64,000 bases of DNA from Planosporangium sp963837285 (lineage in GTDB: Bacteria > Actinomycetota > Actinomycetes > Mycobacteriales > Micromonosporaceae). The stretch is from NCBI GenBank assembly GCA_963837285.1, contig CAWIMS010000003.1:1-64000 (forward strand), given 5' to 3'. The notes under the pieces are model-generated. The model had not been told where the DNA came from. It ran no database searches and saw only the letters and a list, made by a program, of their open reading frames with translations. Below, one piece after another: positions 27,635 through 37,554 of this stretch; within the stretch, counting starts at the first letter, position 1, and the number at the start of each line of letters is the position of its first letter. The position numbers were made by a program, and so were the translations under genes.

Positions 27635-30094
27635 ATGGCTGGGGGCGCGGTCGAGCGGCGACAGGGTGACTTCGGCGCGAGGCTCCGCGACGCCCGGATG
27701 GCGGCCGGCTTGTCGCAGGAGGCGTTGGCTGAGCGCGCCGGCCTCAGCGCCGACGCCGTGGCCGCCCTGGAGCGGGGCCGGCGGCGCTCACCGCGCGCCG
27801 CCACGGTCGGCGCTCTCGCGTCCGCGCTGGCCATGTCCCCGGTCGACCGCGCCGCCCTGGCCCGCAGCGCGCTGCCGGACACAGCGCCGGACACAGCGCC
27901 GGACACAGCGCCGGACACAGCGCCGGACACAGCGCCGGACACAGCGCCGGGCGATGCGCCTGCCACCGCGGCCGGTTCCGCCGCCGGCCTGATCGGTCGC
28001 GACGACGAGCTTGCGGTGTTGGCCAGGCTGCTGCGACCCGGCGGCCGGCAACGGCTGGTCACTCTGCTCGGCCCCGGCGGCGTCGGCAAGACCGTACTGG
28101 CGCGCGCCGCCGTTGCGGAGGTGAGCAACGGGTACCGCGACGGGAGCGTGTTCGTCGACCTTTCCGCGTTGAGCGACCGGCCCGCGGCCATGGCGGCGCT
28201 GGCGCGGGCCATGCGGTTGCCGGAGGCCACCGGCCACGCAACGGCCGAGCTGGGCCGCTCACTGGCCGGCCGGCAGACCCTGGTGCTGCTCGACAGTGCC
28301 GAGCGGGTGCCGGAGCTCGGCCCGCTACTCGTCGATCTCACCGAGCGGGCGCCCGGCCTGACCATGCTGGTCACCAGCCGGCGGCCGCTCGGCGTGCCGG
28401 CCGAGGACCGCCGCCCGGTCGCGCCGCTGCCCGTTCCGGCCAGCGGCGGCCAGCCAGCCGACGTCGCCGCCAATCCGGCCGTCCGGCTGTTCGTCCGGCG
28501 GGCGCAGGCCACCGCGCCGGACTTCCGGCTGGCCGACGACAACGCCGCGGCCGTGGCGGCGCTGTGTGCCCAGCTCGGTGGGCTGCCGCTCGCGCTCGAG
28601 CTGGCGGCCGCCCGCATCCTGGTGCTCCCGCCGTCCGCGCTGCTCGACCGGATGGACCGTCGACTCGATGTACTGACCGGCGGCAGCGGGGGACCGGACC
28701 GGCACCGGTCATTGCGGGCCACGCTCGACTGGAGCTACCGCCTCCTGACTCCGCCGGCCCGGCGGGTGTTCGGGGCCCTGGCGGTGTTCCGCGGCGGCTG
28801 CACGGTCGAGGCGGCCGAGGCGGTGTGCGGCGGCGCCGCGGTTCTTGACCACCTCGCCGAGCTGGTCGACGCGGGCATGCTCGCCCGAACGCCGCCGCCC
28901 GGCCGGCTGACCATGCTCGATCCGGTCTACGAGTACGCCGGCAGCCGCCTGGCCAGGCAACGCCGCGAGCCGGAGTGGCGGGCCCGGCACCTCGCGTACT
29001 ATCTCGACCTCGCCGAGCGCGCACACCGGGACCTGGCCGGCGGCAGGCAGGCCGACGCGCTCGCCGCGCTGGACCGCGACCACGACAACCTGCGCACCGC
29101 GCTCGACTGGGCCAGCGGGCACCGCCCCGATACCGCGCTGCGCCTGGCCATCGTGCTGTCCCGGTTCTGGCACCGGCGCGGGTACCTTGGCGAGGGCCGC
29201 CGGCGGCTCGACCGCGCGCTCGCCACCGGGGCGGGAGCGGATCCGGCCCGGGCCGAGGCGTTGCACGCGATGGCGGTGCTCGCCGTCAGCCAGGGCGACC
29301 TCGCCGACGCCGCGCGGCGGGCCGAGAAGAGCCTGACGCTGCACCGGGCCACCGGCGACCAAACCGGCGTGGCGCACGCGCTGAACGTGCTCGGCAACGT
29401 CGCCCGCGAGCAGGGCGACTTCGGTTGCGCGATCGTCCGGTACCAGGAGAGCCTCACCGCGTACCGCGCCGTCGGGCTGGTGCACGGGATCGCCGCTTCG
29501 CTGAACAACCTGGGCACGACCGCGTACTACCAGCGTGACTTCGCGAAAGCCGCGGCGCTGCACCGGGAGAGCCTGGCGCTGCGCCGGCGGGTGGACGACA
29601 TTCGCGGCGTGGCGACCTGCCTCGACAGCCTGGCCACCGTCGCGGCCGAGACGGGTGACCCGCACAGCGCGGTCAGCTACGGCCTGGAAAGCCTTGCCCT
29701 GCGCGAGGAACTGGCCGACACGCACGGCTGTGCCACCGTGCTGATCGCGCTCGCGGTCGCGGCCCGTGCCGGTGACCAACCGGATCGGGCCGCCGGCTAC
29801 GCCGACCGGGCCAGGTCGCTCGGGCACACCGTCGGCGATCCGTGGATCGTGGCTGCCGCGCTGGCGGCCACCGTGGGCGTGCTGTGCGACCAGGCCCGGT
29901 GGGAGGACGCGGCACAGGCCGCCGGTGCCCTGTCCACACAGCTCGACCGCAGCGGGTCGACCCTGCGCCCGGCCGACGCCGACCGGTTGGCGCGCGACAC
30001 CGCGACGGTGCGGGCGGCGCTCGGCGAACCCGCGTACACCTGCCAGTACACGCTGGGCCGCGCGGCGGACCCGGGTGGCTCCGGGGGCGGGTGA
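27635..30094 (+). CDS. XRE-HTH, NB-ARC and TPR regulator
   Basis: An 819-aa STAND-type regulator. Residues 12-68 are an XRE helix-turn-helix (LRDARMAAGLSQEALAERAG). A six-fold PDTA repeat linker follows (27875-27946). The NB-ARC ATPase has P-loop LGPGGVGKT near 145-153 and Walker B QTLVLLDSAERV. A winged-helix segment and about seven TPRs fill residues 400-800. Such proteins couple ligand or protein sensing to transcription, often in secondary metabolism. The stop codon lies in the loop of a strong hairpin. Target unknown. Confidence 0.88.
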   Translation: MAGGAVERRQGDFGARLRDARMAAGLSQEALAERAGLSADAVAALERGRRRSPRAATVGALASALAMSPVDRAALARSALPDTAPDTAPDTAPDTAPDTAPDTAPGDAPATAAGSAAGLIGRDDELAVLARLLRPGGRQRLVTLLGPGGVGKTVLARAAVAEVSNGYRDGSVFVDLSALSDRPAAMAALARAMRLPEATGHATAELGRSLAGRQTLVLLDSAERVPELGPLLVDLTERAPGLTMLVTSRRPLGVPAEDRRPVAPLPVPASGGQPADVAANPAVRLFVRRAQATAPDFRLADDNAAAVAALCAQLGGLPLALELAAARILVLPPSALLDRMDRRLDVLTGGSGGPDRHRSLRATLDWSYRLLTPPARRVFGALAVFRGGCTVEAAEAVCGGAAVLDHLAELVDAGMLARTPPPGRLTMLDPVYEYAGSRLARQRREPEWRARHLAYYLDLAERAHRDLAGGRQADALAALDRDHDNLRTALDWASGHRPDTALRLAIVLSRFWHRRGYLGEGRRRLDRALATGAGADPARAEALHAMAVLAVSQGDLADAARRAEKSLTLHRATGDQTGVAHALNVLGNVAREQGDFGCAIVRYQESLTAYRAVGLVHGIAASLNNLGTTAYYQRDFAKAAALHRESLALRRRVDDIRGVATCLDSLATVAAETGDPHSAVSYGLESLALREELADTHGCATVLIALAVAARAGDQPDRAAGYADRARSLGHTVGDPWIVAAALAATVGVLCDQARWEDAAQAAGALSTQLDRSGSTLRPADADRLARDTATVRAALGEPAYTCQYTLGRAADPGGSGGG
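27875..27946 (+). repeat. 12-bp perfect tandem repeat, six copies
   Basis: Six identical copies of CCGGACACAGCG in frame, coding Pro-Asp-Thr-Ala units between the HTH and NB-ARC domains. Identity at the nucleotide level suggests recent expansion by slippage. Confidence 0.95.
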
Positions 30095-30111
30095 GCCCCC
30101 GGAGCCACCCG
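30072..30111. terminator. 17-bp hairpin between convergent genes
   Basis: Arms 30072-30088 and 30095-30111 (CGGGTGGCTCCGGGGGC) pair perfectly with a 6-nt loop that contains the TGA of the NB-ARC gene. The convergent fascin-like gene stops 7 bp beyond the hairpin. It should end transcription both ways. Confidence 0.88.
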
Positions 30112-30117
30112 TCCGCG

Positions 30118-30873
30118 CTACGGCAGCACGGGCACGAACAGTTCCCACGGACCGACCCCCGTCGCCCGGGCCCGCAGCATCCCCGCGTCACCGCCGCCGT
30201 AGTTCACCTCGGCGGAGACCACGCGGCTGTTCCAGGCGGTCAGGGCGAAGCCGCTGGTCCCCGTCTGTGGCACGTAGTACGGCTGCATGACGTATTTCTC
30301 CCACGGCCCGACCGAGTCCGACCGGGCCCGCAGCATGCCGTTGCTCGCCCCGGGGTAGTTCAGCTCGGCGGACACGTACTTGCCGTTGGCCGCCTGCAAC
30401 GCGATCGTGTCCCCGGACACCGGGGTTATCGCGTACTGCTCCCACGGGCCGATCGAGTTCGCCCGGGCCCGCAGCTCCCCGTTGTGGTCGCCTCCGTAGC
30501 CCAGTTCCGCCGACACGAACAGACCATTCGCGTACGCGAGGAGCGCGACCTGGAGCTTCTTCTTGTCCGGCTTCTTGGGCCAGACGACGAGCCACGTCTG
30601 GCCGTTCACGGTCTGGCAGTCGTACTCGAGGGTGGGGTGGCCGATGAGACCGCGGGCCCGAGCCTCGTCGATGCATTCGCTGACGTCCTTGAACGGCCCG
30701 AAGAAGACGCCACCGGGCGGGATCTTCAGGCCGTACAACGGTTGTGGCGTGACCGCGGCGGGCGCTTTCACCGCCGGTGCGGTGCTGTCGGCGTTCGCGG
30801 GGGTGATCGTCAACGCGCACAGGGCCGCGGTGAGAAGCGTCATGAGCGGGACGGCGACGAGTCGTCTGAGCAC
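30118..30873 (-). CDS. Secreted fascin-like beta-trefoil protein
   Basis: A 251-aa exported protein. GTG at 30873 is preferred because GGAGAG lies 4 bp upstream; a TTG at 30885 is in frame but lacks a site. The signal peptide ends after TITPANA. Residues 35-100 form a small domain with two Cys (SECIDEARARG and EYDCQTVNG). Three repeats follow of about 48 residues each, with VSAELGYGG, LRARANSIGPWE and similar words, the pattern of fascin/actin-crosslinking-like beta-trefoils that bind sugars or protein surfaces. Secreted and probably adhesive or lectin-like; the target is unknown. Confidence 0.75.
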   Translation of the reverse strand: MLRRLVAVPLMTLLTAALCALTITPANADSTAPAVKAPAAVTPQPLYGLKIPPGGVFFGPFKDVSECIDEARARGLIGHPTLEYDCQTVNGQTWLVVWPKKPDKKKLQVALLAYANGLFVSAELGYGGDHNGELRARANSIGPWEQYAITPVSGDTIALQAANGKYVSAELNYPGASNGMLRARSDSVGPWEKYVMQPYYVPQTGTSGFALTAWNSRVVSAEVNYGGGDAGMLRARATGVGPWELFVPVLP

Positions 30874-30963
30874 GGTGCTCTCCAATCGACGGGGACGGCC
30901 ATCCCAGCGTCGTGGCGGCCGTCACCGTCCACCAGGGACAGCGCCCTGACAGCACCCTGACAT

Positions 30964-31682
30964 TCACTCGCGCCAGGAGAAGCCGTCCTCGTCGAGGACG
31001 ATGCCGCCGGTCGCGCCGGCGAGCACCCGGGCAGCCGTCTCGGCCCGCTCCGGCCCGTCGGTGCCGGGGTCACTGACGAACTGGTACTCGGCCCGGGCCG
31101 GCGCCGCGTCGTACCAGTCCTGGGCCAGCACGCGCGGGTACTCCGTAGGCGAGACCGGGTCGCACCACAGGATCACTCCGTCGGCGTCGATCCGGTACTC
31201 GCCGGTGTCCTCACGGTCGACGATCACCGCGTCGACCAGATGTGGTGCGAGCAGGTCCAGCGTCTCGTCGGCCGGCAGCGTGACGGGGTGAACACCCACG
31301 GGTCGGCCAGGCCGCGGAGGAGGTCGTAGCCCATCTGGTCGTCCAGCCAGTATCCGGAGGTCGCCTCGCCCGACGCGTACCCCAGCCGGTACGCGCGCGG
31401 GAGGTCCGGCGGCAGGTCGCCCAGGCGCCACAACTCCTCGTCGTAGTGCACCGGGGTGAGCCTGAACATGTCGAAGGCCAGGTACAGGCCGCTCATGTGC
31501 CAGTTGTCCGGGCACCACAGCCGCACAGCGTCCTCGACGTCGAAGCTGGTGACCGTCGCGGGCAGGACGACCGTGGCGGACTTCCACAGCCTGGGCATGC
31601 TCGGCGGGAGTTCCCGTTCGTCCCCCACCGGCCAGCCGTCCATGCGGAGCTTCTGCACCCGCACCCAGTCGAGTATTCGCAT
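30964..31682 (-). CDS. Hypothetical protein with a single-base frameshift
   Basis: The N-terminal part (31682 to about 31288) reads MRILDWVRVQKLRMDGW on to GYWLDDQMGYDLLRGL. The C-terminal part (about 31285 to 30964) reads TLPADETLDLLAPHLVDAV on to LDEDGFSWRE. Adding one base near 31283-31288 (a GGGG run) fuses both into a coherent protein of about 239 residues, so a missing base in the sequence or a real frameshift mutation is likely. Trp- and Asp-rich, no membrane segment. No family recognised. The gene upstream on the same strand (31917-32222) may be its partner. Confidence 0.6.
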
Positions 31683-31790
31683 CGCGCCCACGGCCCTCGA
31701 ATCGGTGTCCGGAGAACCCGATCCGAGTGTCCCGCAACGCCGCCACGGGGCGCGGCCCGGTCGTGACGCCGTCCAGGCAGTTTCGCTGGC

Positions 31791-31902
31791 CCAACCGGTC
31801 GCGCCCAACCGGTCGCGCCCAACCGGTCGCGCCCAACCGGTCGCGCCCAACCGGTCGCGCCCAACCGGTCGCGCCCAACCGGTCGCGCCCAACCGGTCGC
31901 GC
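31791..31902. repeat. 14-bp minisatellite, eight perfect copies
   Basis: Eight identical copies of CCAACCGGTCGCGC. Two degraded copies continue the array to the right and run into the last codons and stop of the neighbouring minus-strand gene (CCTACCAGTCGCGC at 31911-31924). The period is not a multiple of three and the array lies between two genes, so it is not a protein repeat. Confidence 0.95.
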
Positions 31903-31916
31903 TTGCCCGTCGCGCC

Positions 31917-32222
31917 CTACCAGTCGCGCATCCACGGGAACAGCGGAGCCGGTGACGGCTCGCCGCTGGAGGCCGCCTGCCAGCACGCGCCGAGCATGGT
32001 CCAGATCGCCTGCAACCGCTCCTTCTCGTTTAACTCGCAGGCAACCTTCACCGGCACCCGCGCGATCATCGGGTCGAGCAGATCGGCGCCCTTGTGCGCG
32101 GTCAGTTCGTCACCGTAGTCGCGTACGCACCACATCTGCCCGTCCGGGGTGGTCACCGTGTACCGCGAGAAACCGGTGACGTACGTCTGCTGGACCTCGT
32201 CATAGACGATCGCGTCGGCCAT
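31917..32222 (-). CDS. Small hypothetical protein
   Basis: A 101-aa soluble protein starting MADAIVYDEVQQTY and ending PLFPWMRDW. ATG at 32222 is preceded by AAGGGGAGCACA, a strong ribosome site. Contains MWCVRDYGDELTAHKGADLL and a C-terminal helix-rich region with KERLQAIWTMLGACW. No family recognised. The end of the gene supplies the sequence from which the adjacent 14-bp minisatellite seems to have expanded. Confidence 0.65.
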   Translation of the reverse strand: MADAIVYDEVQQTYVTGFSRYTVTTPDGQMWCVRDYGDELTAHKGADLLDPMIARVPVKVACELNEKERLQAIWTMLGACWQAASSGEPSPAPLFPWMRDW

Positions 32223-32519
32223 TGTGCTCCCCTTCTGCCCGTTGAGGGTCGTCACGCTACCGACGCACCGCCGCGCGACGGGTCGAGAGGTCGACCGATC
32301 GGCGCATGACCGGTCGTACCGGCCGGGACGCGGGCCGGGGGACAGGCCGGCGGACGCATCCGAAGCCACCCCGCCGCGTCGTCCGGCCGGCCGGAATGTG
32401 TCGCTCATCCGGTGCGTACATCCGCCGATCTGAGCGGACAGACACGGTGTGCCGGCTGCGATGTACTTTGCCGCGGTTCCAGCTACCGAACGGCTACCGA
32501 ACGGATTGTGAGGGCGAGG

Positions 32520-33944
32520 GTGACCGACCTTCTTGCGTTGTCCCGGTCAAGGGTCACCGTTCGCGAACACGGCAGGCGACGCCCGCTCGACGCGCTGACC
32601 CCGTTGCTGGACAACGGATCGATCGTGGCGCTGCCGGGTGACGACGAGTGCGGCGTGGTGTCGGTGCGCGGCCGGATCGGCGATCGTACGGTCATCGCGT
32701 ACTGTACCGACGCGGCCATCATGGGCGGGTCGCTCGGCTACGCCGGATCCCAGCGGATCGTGGCGGCGATCGAGGCGGCGGTCCAGGAGGGCTGCCCGGT
32801 GATCGGCCTGTGGCATTCTGGCGGCGCACGGCTCATCAACGGCGTCGAGTCGATGGACGGCGTCGGCACCGTGTTCGCGGCGATGACCGGGGCGTCGGGA
32901 CGGGTACCGCAGATTTCGCTCGTGCTGGGTCCGGCGGCCGGTGCCGCAGCGTACGGCCCGGCGCTCACCGACATCGTGGTCATGTCGGCGGCCGCGCGGG
33001 TCTTCGTGACCGGTCCCGAGGTCGTCCGCAGCGCCACCGGCGAGCAGGTCGACATGGACGAGCTGGGCGGCGGCGAGGTGCACGGCCGCAAGTCCGGCCT
33101 GGCACACATCGTGGCCGGCTCCGACGAGGACGCCTACCGTCGCGTCCGCGACCTCGTCGGGCTGTTCAGCGATCCCGGGGTACCCGACCTGGACGCGGTG
33201 GCCGGCCCCACCGACCTGCGCGCGCTGCTGCCCGCCTCCCCCCGGCGGGCGTACGACGTGCGTCCGCTGGTCCGCGCCGTGCTCGACGCCGGATTCGTTG
33301 AGCTGCAACCGAAGTGGGCCACGAACATCACCGTCGGGCTGGGGCGCCTGGGCGGCCGTACCGTCGGTGTGGTCGCCAACAACCCGCTGTTCAAGGGTGG
33401 TTGCCTGGACGCGACCGGCGCCGAGAAGGCGGCACGGTTCGTGCGGATGTGCGACTCGTTCGGGGTACCGCTGGTCGTGCTCGCCGACGTGCCGGGGTAC
33501 CTGCCCGGGGTCGAACAGGAATGGGGCGGCGTGGTCCGCCGCGGGGCGAAACTGTTGCACGCCTTCGCGGAAGCGGTCGTGCCCCGCGTGACACTGGTGA
33601 CCCGCAAGGCGTACGGCGGGGCGTACATCGCGATGAACTCCCGGTCGTTGGGCGCGACCGCGGTCTTCGCGTGGCCGGAGGCGACGGTGGCGGTGATGAG
33701 CGGCGAGGCGGCCGTCCGGGTGGTCCACCGCCGGGCGCTGTCCGAGGTTCCCGCCGAACATGTGGACGCGGTGCACGCTCATCTCGTGGACGAGTACGAG
33801 ACCGCCGAGGGCGGGCTCGCCCGGGCCGTCGCGCTCGGCGTCATCGACGAGATCATCGACCCCGCGCACACCCGTCGCCACCTCGCGGCGGCACTGGCGT
33901 CGGCCCCGTCCAACCGCGGCCAGCACCGCAACATGCCGCTGTGA
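32520..33944 (+). CDS. Acyl-CoA carboxylase carboxyltransferase (beta) subunit
   Basis: A 474-aa AccD/PccB-type carboxyltransferase. The N-terminal half has IMGGSLGYAGSQRI and LWHSGGARL; the C-terminal half has LADVPGYLPGVEQE and KAYGGAYIAMNSR. These are the two crotonase-like subdomains that move CO2 from carboxybiotin to an acyl-CoA to make malonyl- or methylmalonyl-CoA. GTG at 32520 with AGGG 6 bp upstream is chosen; GTG at 32508 is also in frame. No biotin carboxylase or carrier is nearby, so it must use one encoded elsewhere. It could feed either polyketide locus. Confidence 0.88.
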   Translation: MTDLLALSRSRVTVREHGRRRPLDALTPLLDNGSIVALPGDDECGVVSVRGRIGDRTVIAYCTDAAIMGGSLGYAGSQRIVAAIEAAVQEGCPVIGLWHSGGARLINGVESMDGVGTVFAAMTGASGRVPQISLVLGPAAGAAAYGPALTDIVVMSAAARVFVTGPEVVRSATGEQVDMDELGGGEVHGRKSGLAHIVAGSDEDAYRRVRDLVGLFSDPGVPDLDAVAGPTDLRALLPASPRRAYDVRPLVRAVLDAGFVELQPKWATNITVGLGRLGGRTVGVVANNPLFKGGCLDATGAEKAARFVRMCDSFGVPLVVLADVPGYLPGVEQEWGGVVRRGAKLLHAFAEAVVPRVTLVTRKAYGGAYIAMNSRSLGATAVFAWPEATVAVMSGEAAVRVVHRRALSEVPAEHVDAVHAHLVDEYETAEGGLARAVALGVIDEIIDPAHTRRHLAAALASAPSNRGQHRNMPL

Positions 33945-34056
33945 GAGGAGCGGAGCGCCGCGGCGCCTGGACTGAGGCAACGCGCCGACGAAGTCGTTGC
34001 GCGGGGCCGAGGGAAGGCGGCGCGTGGGGCGCGCGGCGGAGCGAACGGAAATTGCT

Positions 34057-35346
34057 GTGAGTATTGGCGCTGTCAACGTCCGTACCCGGCTGGCGCGGGC
34101 CGTCGAGCAGAACGGCGACCTGCTCGGCAACTCGGCGTCGCTCATGGCGAGCAGCCTGCTCACGTCGGCACTCGGTTTCGCGTACTGGTGGGTCGCCGCC
34201 CGGCTGTTTCCCGCCGACGCCGTCGGTTCGGCGTCGGCGGCGGTCTCCGCGATGGCCCTGATCGGCACGCTGGGCATGTTCGGCATGGGCACGCTGCTGC
34301 TGTCCGAGCTGCCCAGGATGGCCGGCCGCCGGTGGAACCTGATCACCGCCTGCCTGCTGGCGTCCGCCACGGTCGCGGCGGTCGGCGGGATCGGGTACGT
34401 GCTGGTGGCGATCCTGCTCGACACCGGCCTGCGCGCCGCACTGGGCTCGCCGCTGGCCTGCCTGCTGCTGGTGAGCGGGATGGCGGTCAACGCGGCGGCG
34501 CTGGTGCTCGACGAAGCGCTCGTCGGGCTCCTCAAGGGCCGGCTCCAGTTGCTGCGCAACGCCTACTTCGCCGCGAGCAAACTGCTCATGCTCGGCGCGC
34601 TCGCCGCGCTGCCGCTGGTCGGCACCGGCACCGAGATCCTGGCCACCTGGATCGTCGGGATCCCGCTGTCGGTGGTGCTGCTCGTCGCGCCACGCCTGGC
34701 CGGCTGGCGGATCCGGTCGGTCCGGCCGGACCTGACCCTGCTGCGCGGGCTCGGCCGGCACGCGATCGACCACAATGTACTGAACCTGGCGCTGTTCGTG
34801 CCGCGCGCCTGCCTGCCGCTCATCGTCGCCGCGGTGCTGTCGACCAGGGCCACGGCCGCCTTCTACGCGGCGTGGATGGTGCTGACCGTACTGGCGATGA
34901 TCCCGGGACACATGGCGACCACGCTGTTCACGGTCACCAGCGGCGACCGGTCGGCGCTGCGCGGCAAGATCCGGATGGCGCTCCAGGTCTCGCTCGGCGT
35001 CGGGGTACCGGCCTCGACGCTCGTGGCGGTCCTGGCCCGGCCCATCATGGCCACCTTTGGCCAGGAGTACGCGCAGGCCGCCGCCGGGGCGCTGACGATC
35101 CTCGCGTTGACGTTCGTGGCCACCGCGATGCGGCAACTGTTCGTCGCGGTGTCCCGGATCTCGGGCCGTACCCGACCGGCCAGCCTGTACGCGATGGCCG
35201 CCGGCGCCGTGGAACTGGTCGCCGCGTGGTACGGCGCCGCCCACGGCGGCCTGACGAACCTGGCCTGGTGCCTAGCCGCCGTGATGCTGCTGGAGGGTGT
35301 GCTGATGGCCCCGACGGTGCTTCGGTCCGCGTTCGGCCGCACCTGA
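34057..35346 (+). CDS. Polysaccharide/lipid flippase-like membrane protein (MOP superfamily)
   Basis: A 429-aa protein with about 12 hydrophobic segments starting near residue 25 (SLMASSLLTSALGFAYWW) and no large soluble domain. The pattern, including FPADAVGSASAAVS after TM1, matches oligosaccharide flippase (Wzx/MATE-like) proteins of actinomycetes. GTG at 34057. It follows the carboxyltransferase gene by 112 bp on the same strand. The substrate is unknown; cell-envelope glycan export is the usual role. Confidence 0.8.
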   Translation: MSIGAVNVRTRLARAVEQNGDLLGNSASLMASSLLTSALGFAYWWVAARLFPADAVGSASAAVSAMALIGTLGMFGMGTLLLSELPRMAGRRWNLITACLLASATVAAVGGIGYVLVAILLDTGLRAALGSPLACLLLVSGMAVNAAALVLDEALVGLLKGRLQLLRNAYFAASKLLMLGALAALPLVGTGTEILATWIVGIPLSVVLLVAPRLAGWRIRSVRPDLTLLRGLGRHAIDHNVLNLALFVPRACLPLIVAAVLSTRATAAFYAAWMVLTVLAMIPGHMATTLFTVTSGDRSALRGKIRMALQVSLGVGVPASTLVAVLARPIMATFGQEYAQAAAGALTILALTFVATAMRQLFVAVSRISGRTRPASLYAMAAGAVELVAAWYGAAHGGLTNLAWCLAAVMLLEGVLMAPTVLRSAFGRT

Positions 35347-35361
35347 CCTCGCCGATCGAGT

Positions 35362-35392
35362 GATCTTGGTGGGAGATCGCTGCGACCGCAGC
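35362..35392. terminator. Weak double hairpin between convergent genes
   Basis: GATCT/AGATC (35362-35366 and 35374-35378) and GCTG/CAGC (35379-35382 and 35389-35392) form two small stems between the flippase stop and the chemoreceptor stop. They are short, so only a tentative terminator. Confidence 0.35.
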
Positions 35393-35404
35393 CCCAGGAC
35401 CCGG

Positions 35405-37427
35405 TCACACGGTGGAGGCGAGCAGCACCGTGTCCGCGTCCCGCTCGTCGACGGCGAACTGGGCGACCAGATTTTGCAACGTCTGCGCCATCGCGGCCAG
35501 CGCACGTGCCGACTCCGCCGACTGGTTGGTTATCGCGCTGGTGGCGCCGGCCGCGCCGGCCACCGCCTCGATGCTTCGGGAGATCTCGGACGTGGTGACC
35601 GTCTGTTCCTCCACCGCGCCGGCGATCGTCGACGCGATCTCGTTGATCCGGCCTACCACCGTGCCTATCTCAGCCACCGCACGGCCGGCTGCGGAGGCGC
35701 CGTCCTCGATACTGCTGACCCGCTGGGTGATGGTGTCGGTGGCTTCCGCGGTCTGCTGTGCCAACCGTTTGACCTCTTCGGCGACTACGGCGAAGCCTCT
35801 ACCGGTCTCCCCGGCCCGGGCGGCTTCGATCGTGGCGTTGAGCGCGAGTAGGTTGGTCTGCGATGCGATGGCCTGGATCAGTTCCACCACGCCGCCGATT
35901 TCTCCGCTCGCGTTCCCGAGTTGGGCGATGACGCGGCTGGCGTCATCGGCGGTGGCGACCGCGGATCGCGCCACGCCGGCGGCCTCGCTGGTACTGCGTG
36001 AGATGTCGGCAATGCTGGCGATCATCTCCTCGCTGGCCGTGGAGACCGACTGGGCCTTGTGCGCGGTCTCGTCGGAGTTCGCGACCAGCGCCGAGTTGGC
36101 GTCCGTGAGCTGCGTGACAGAGGTGGACAGCTGCCGCCCCGAGCTTCTTGATACCGCTCACGATCGTGCCGAGCCGGCGTACCGTCTCGTTCATCGCGTT
36201 GCCGAGCAGGTCCCGGTCGCCGCGCGGGCGGACCGGGTGGCGGAGGTCGCCCTGGGCGAGCGCACCCGCCAGCGTCGCGCACTCGCGCATGTACGCCGCG
36301 AGCTCGCGGAACGAGTCCGCCAGGTGCCCGACCTCGTCACCCGATCGGTAGGTGACCTCGCGCGAGACGTCGCCGACCGCCATCTGCTCTGCGATCTCGG
36401 TCACCTCGCGCAACGGTCGGGTGATTGAGAGGATGACCGCGGTGGCGATGCCGAGTGTCAGCAGAAGAAGCGCGGCCGCCAGAATGAGGACGGTCCACGC
36501 CGTGTCGCGGGCCGAGCGCTCGCTCGCCGTCGCGGCCGCCAGGACTCCGTTCGCCTGGTAGTCCTCCAGCGTCTTGTACAGGTCAATCTTGCTTGTCGCG
36601 GCGTCGAACCAGACCCCCGGATCCACCCCGAAGCCGCCTGTCGCGGCCCTGTCGATTGCGGTCTTCTCGTACCCGGCGATCTGGCCGAACACCGACGATG
36701 CCTGGGTCCGGGTCCAGTGGGCGAGCACCTCTGGGCCGGCCGCGCGTTGGAAGACGGTGAGGTACGCCTGCTGTGCCGCGATCAGCGATACCACGGTGGT
36801 GAACTGGCCGGCGGCGAACCGGTCCACGGTGAACACGGTGGTCAGTTGAGCCCGTTCCAGGCCGGCGGATTCCTTCGCGCTCAGGAGCGCGAGATACGCC
36901 TGTAGGCGGGCGGCGATGCTCGGATTACGGTTCTGGCCGACGGTGATCGCGATCATGTTCAGCAGGGTCTGGTTGAGATCGGTGTAGCCGCCGATGATCT
37001 GTGCCGGCGGAGTGGCCAACCCGGCCGCCTGGGACCGCAGCGTCGTGATCCTGCCAACCGCGGTCCGGACAGTATCGAGCGCGGCGCGCACGGCTGCGGG
37101 TGCGTCGGCGGCACGCGCGCCGACGACGTGCCGGTACTCGGCGAGCCGTTTGTCGGTTGCCTGCTGCTGCGCCTTCAGTTCGGGACCGAACTTGGCGCCC
37201 TTGGCACTTGTGAACTGCGCGGTTCGCCCGCGCTCGCGCTGCGTCTCGTGTAGCAGGTTGCCAGCGCTCACCGAGAAGGTGGTCAGCATCTTGACCTCGG
37301 CCGAAGCCGCCGCCTGGCGCTGCTTGTCGATCACCAGGGCGCCCGCGAAGCCGGCCACACCGATCAGTGCGATGAGCAGACCCGCGCCGATCTTGGTACG
37401 GATCTTCGTATTACGCCATAAACCCAC
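35405..37427 (-). CDS. Methyl-accepting chemotaxis protein with NIT-type sensor, frameshifted
   Basis: A receptor of about 673 residues. TM1 is near residue 15-32. A periplasmic NIT-like nitrate/nitrite-sensing domain spans 40-300 (TQRERGRTAQFTSAKG). TM2 is near 315 (TAWTVLILAAALLLLTLGIA). A HAMP domain follows and then a signalling domain with hairpin tip EEVKRLAQQTAEATDTI and IASQTNLLALNATIEAARAG. The two halves are in different frames; removing one C from CCCC at 36137-36140 restores GIKKLG, QLSTS and the whole helix. Either a sequence error or a true homopolymer frameshift. Receptors of this kind in actinomycetes often signal without flagella. Confidence 0.85.
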
Positions 37428-37554
37428 GCAGACCCCCTCCCAACCCTCAATTCAGACTGTACTCAGTGGTCAGGTCCCGCGCGGCGCAGTTGCGAAAGCC
37501 GCGGGCGAGGGTGGACAGCTCGGTAGCCCGTACGCGCGACTACGGTCGTAGTGT

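Noticed and set aside
31791..31902. CRISPR-like array
   Set aside because: The 14-bp units are contiguous without spacers; it is a plain tandem repeat and no cas gene is near.
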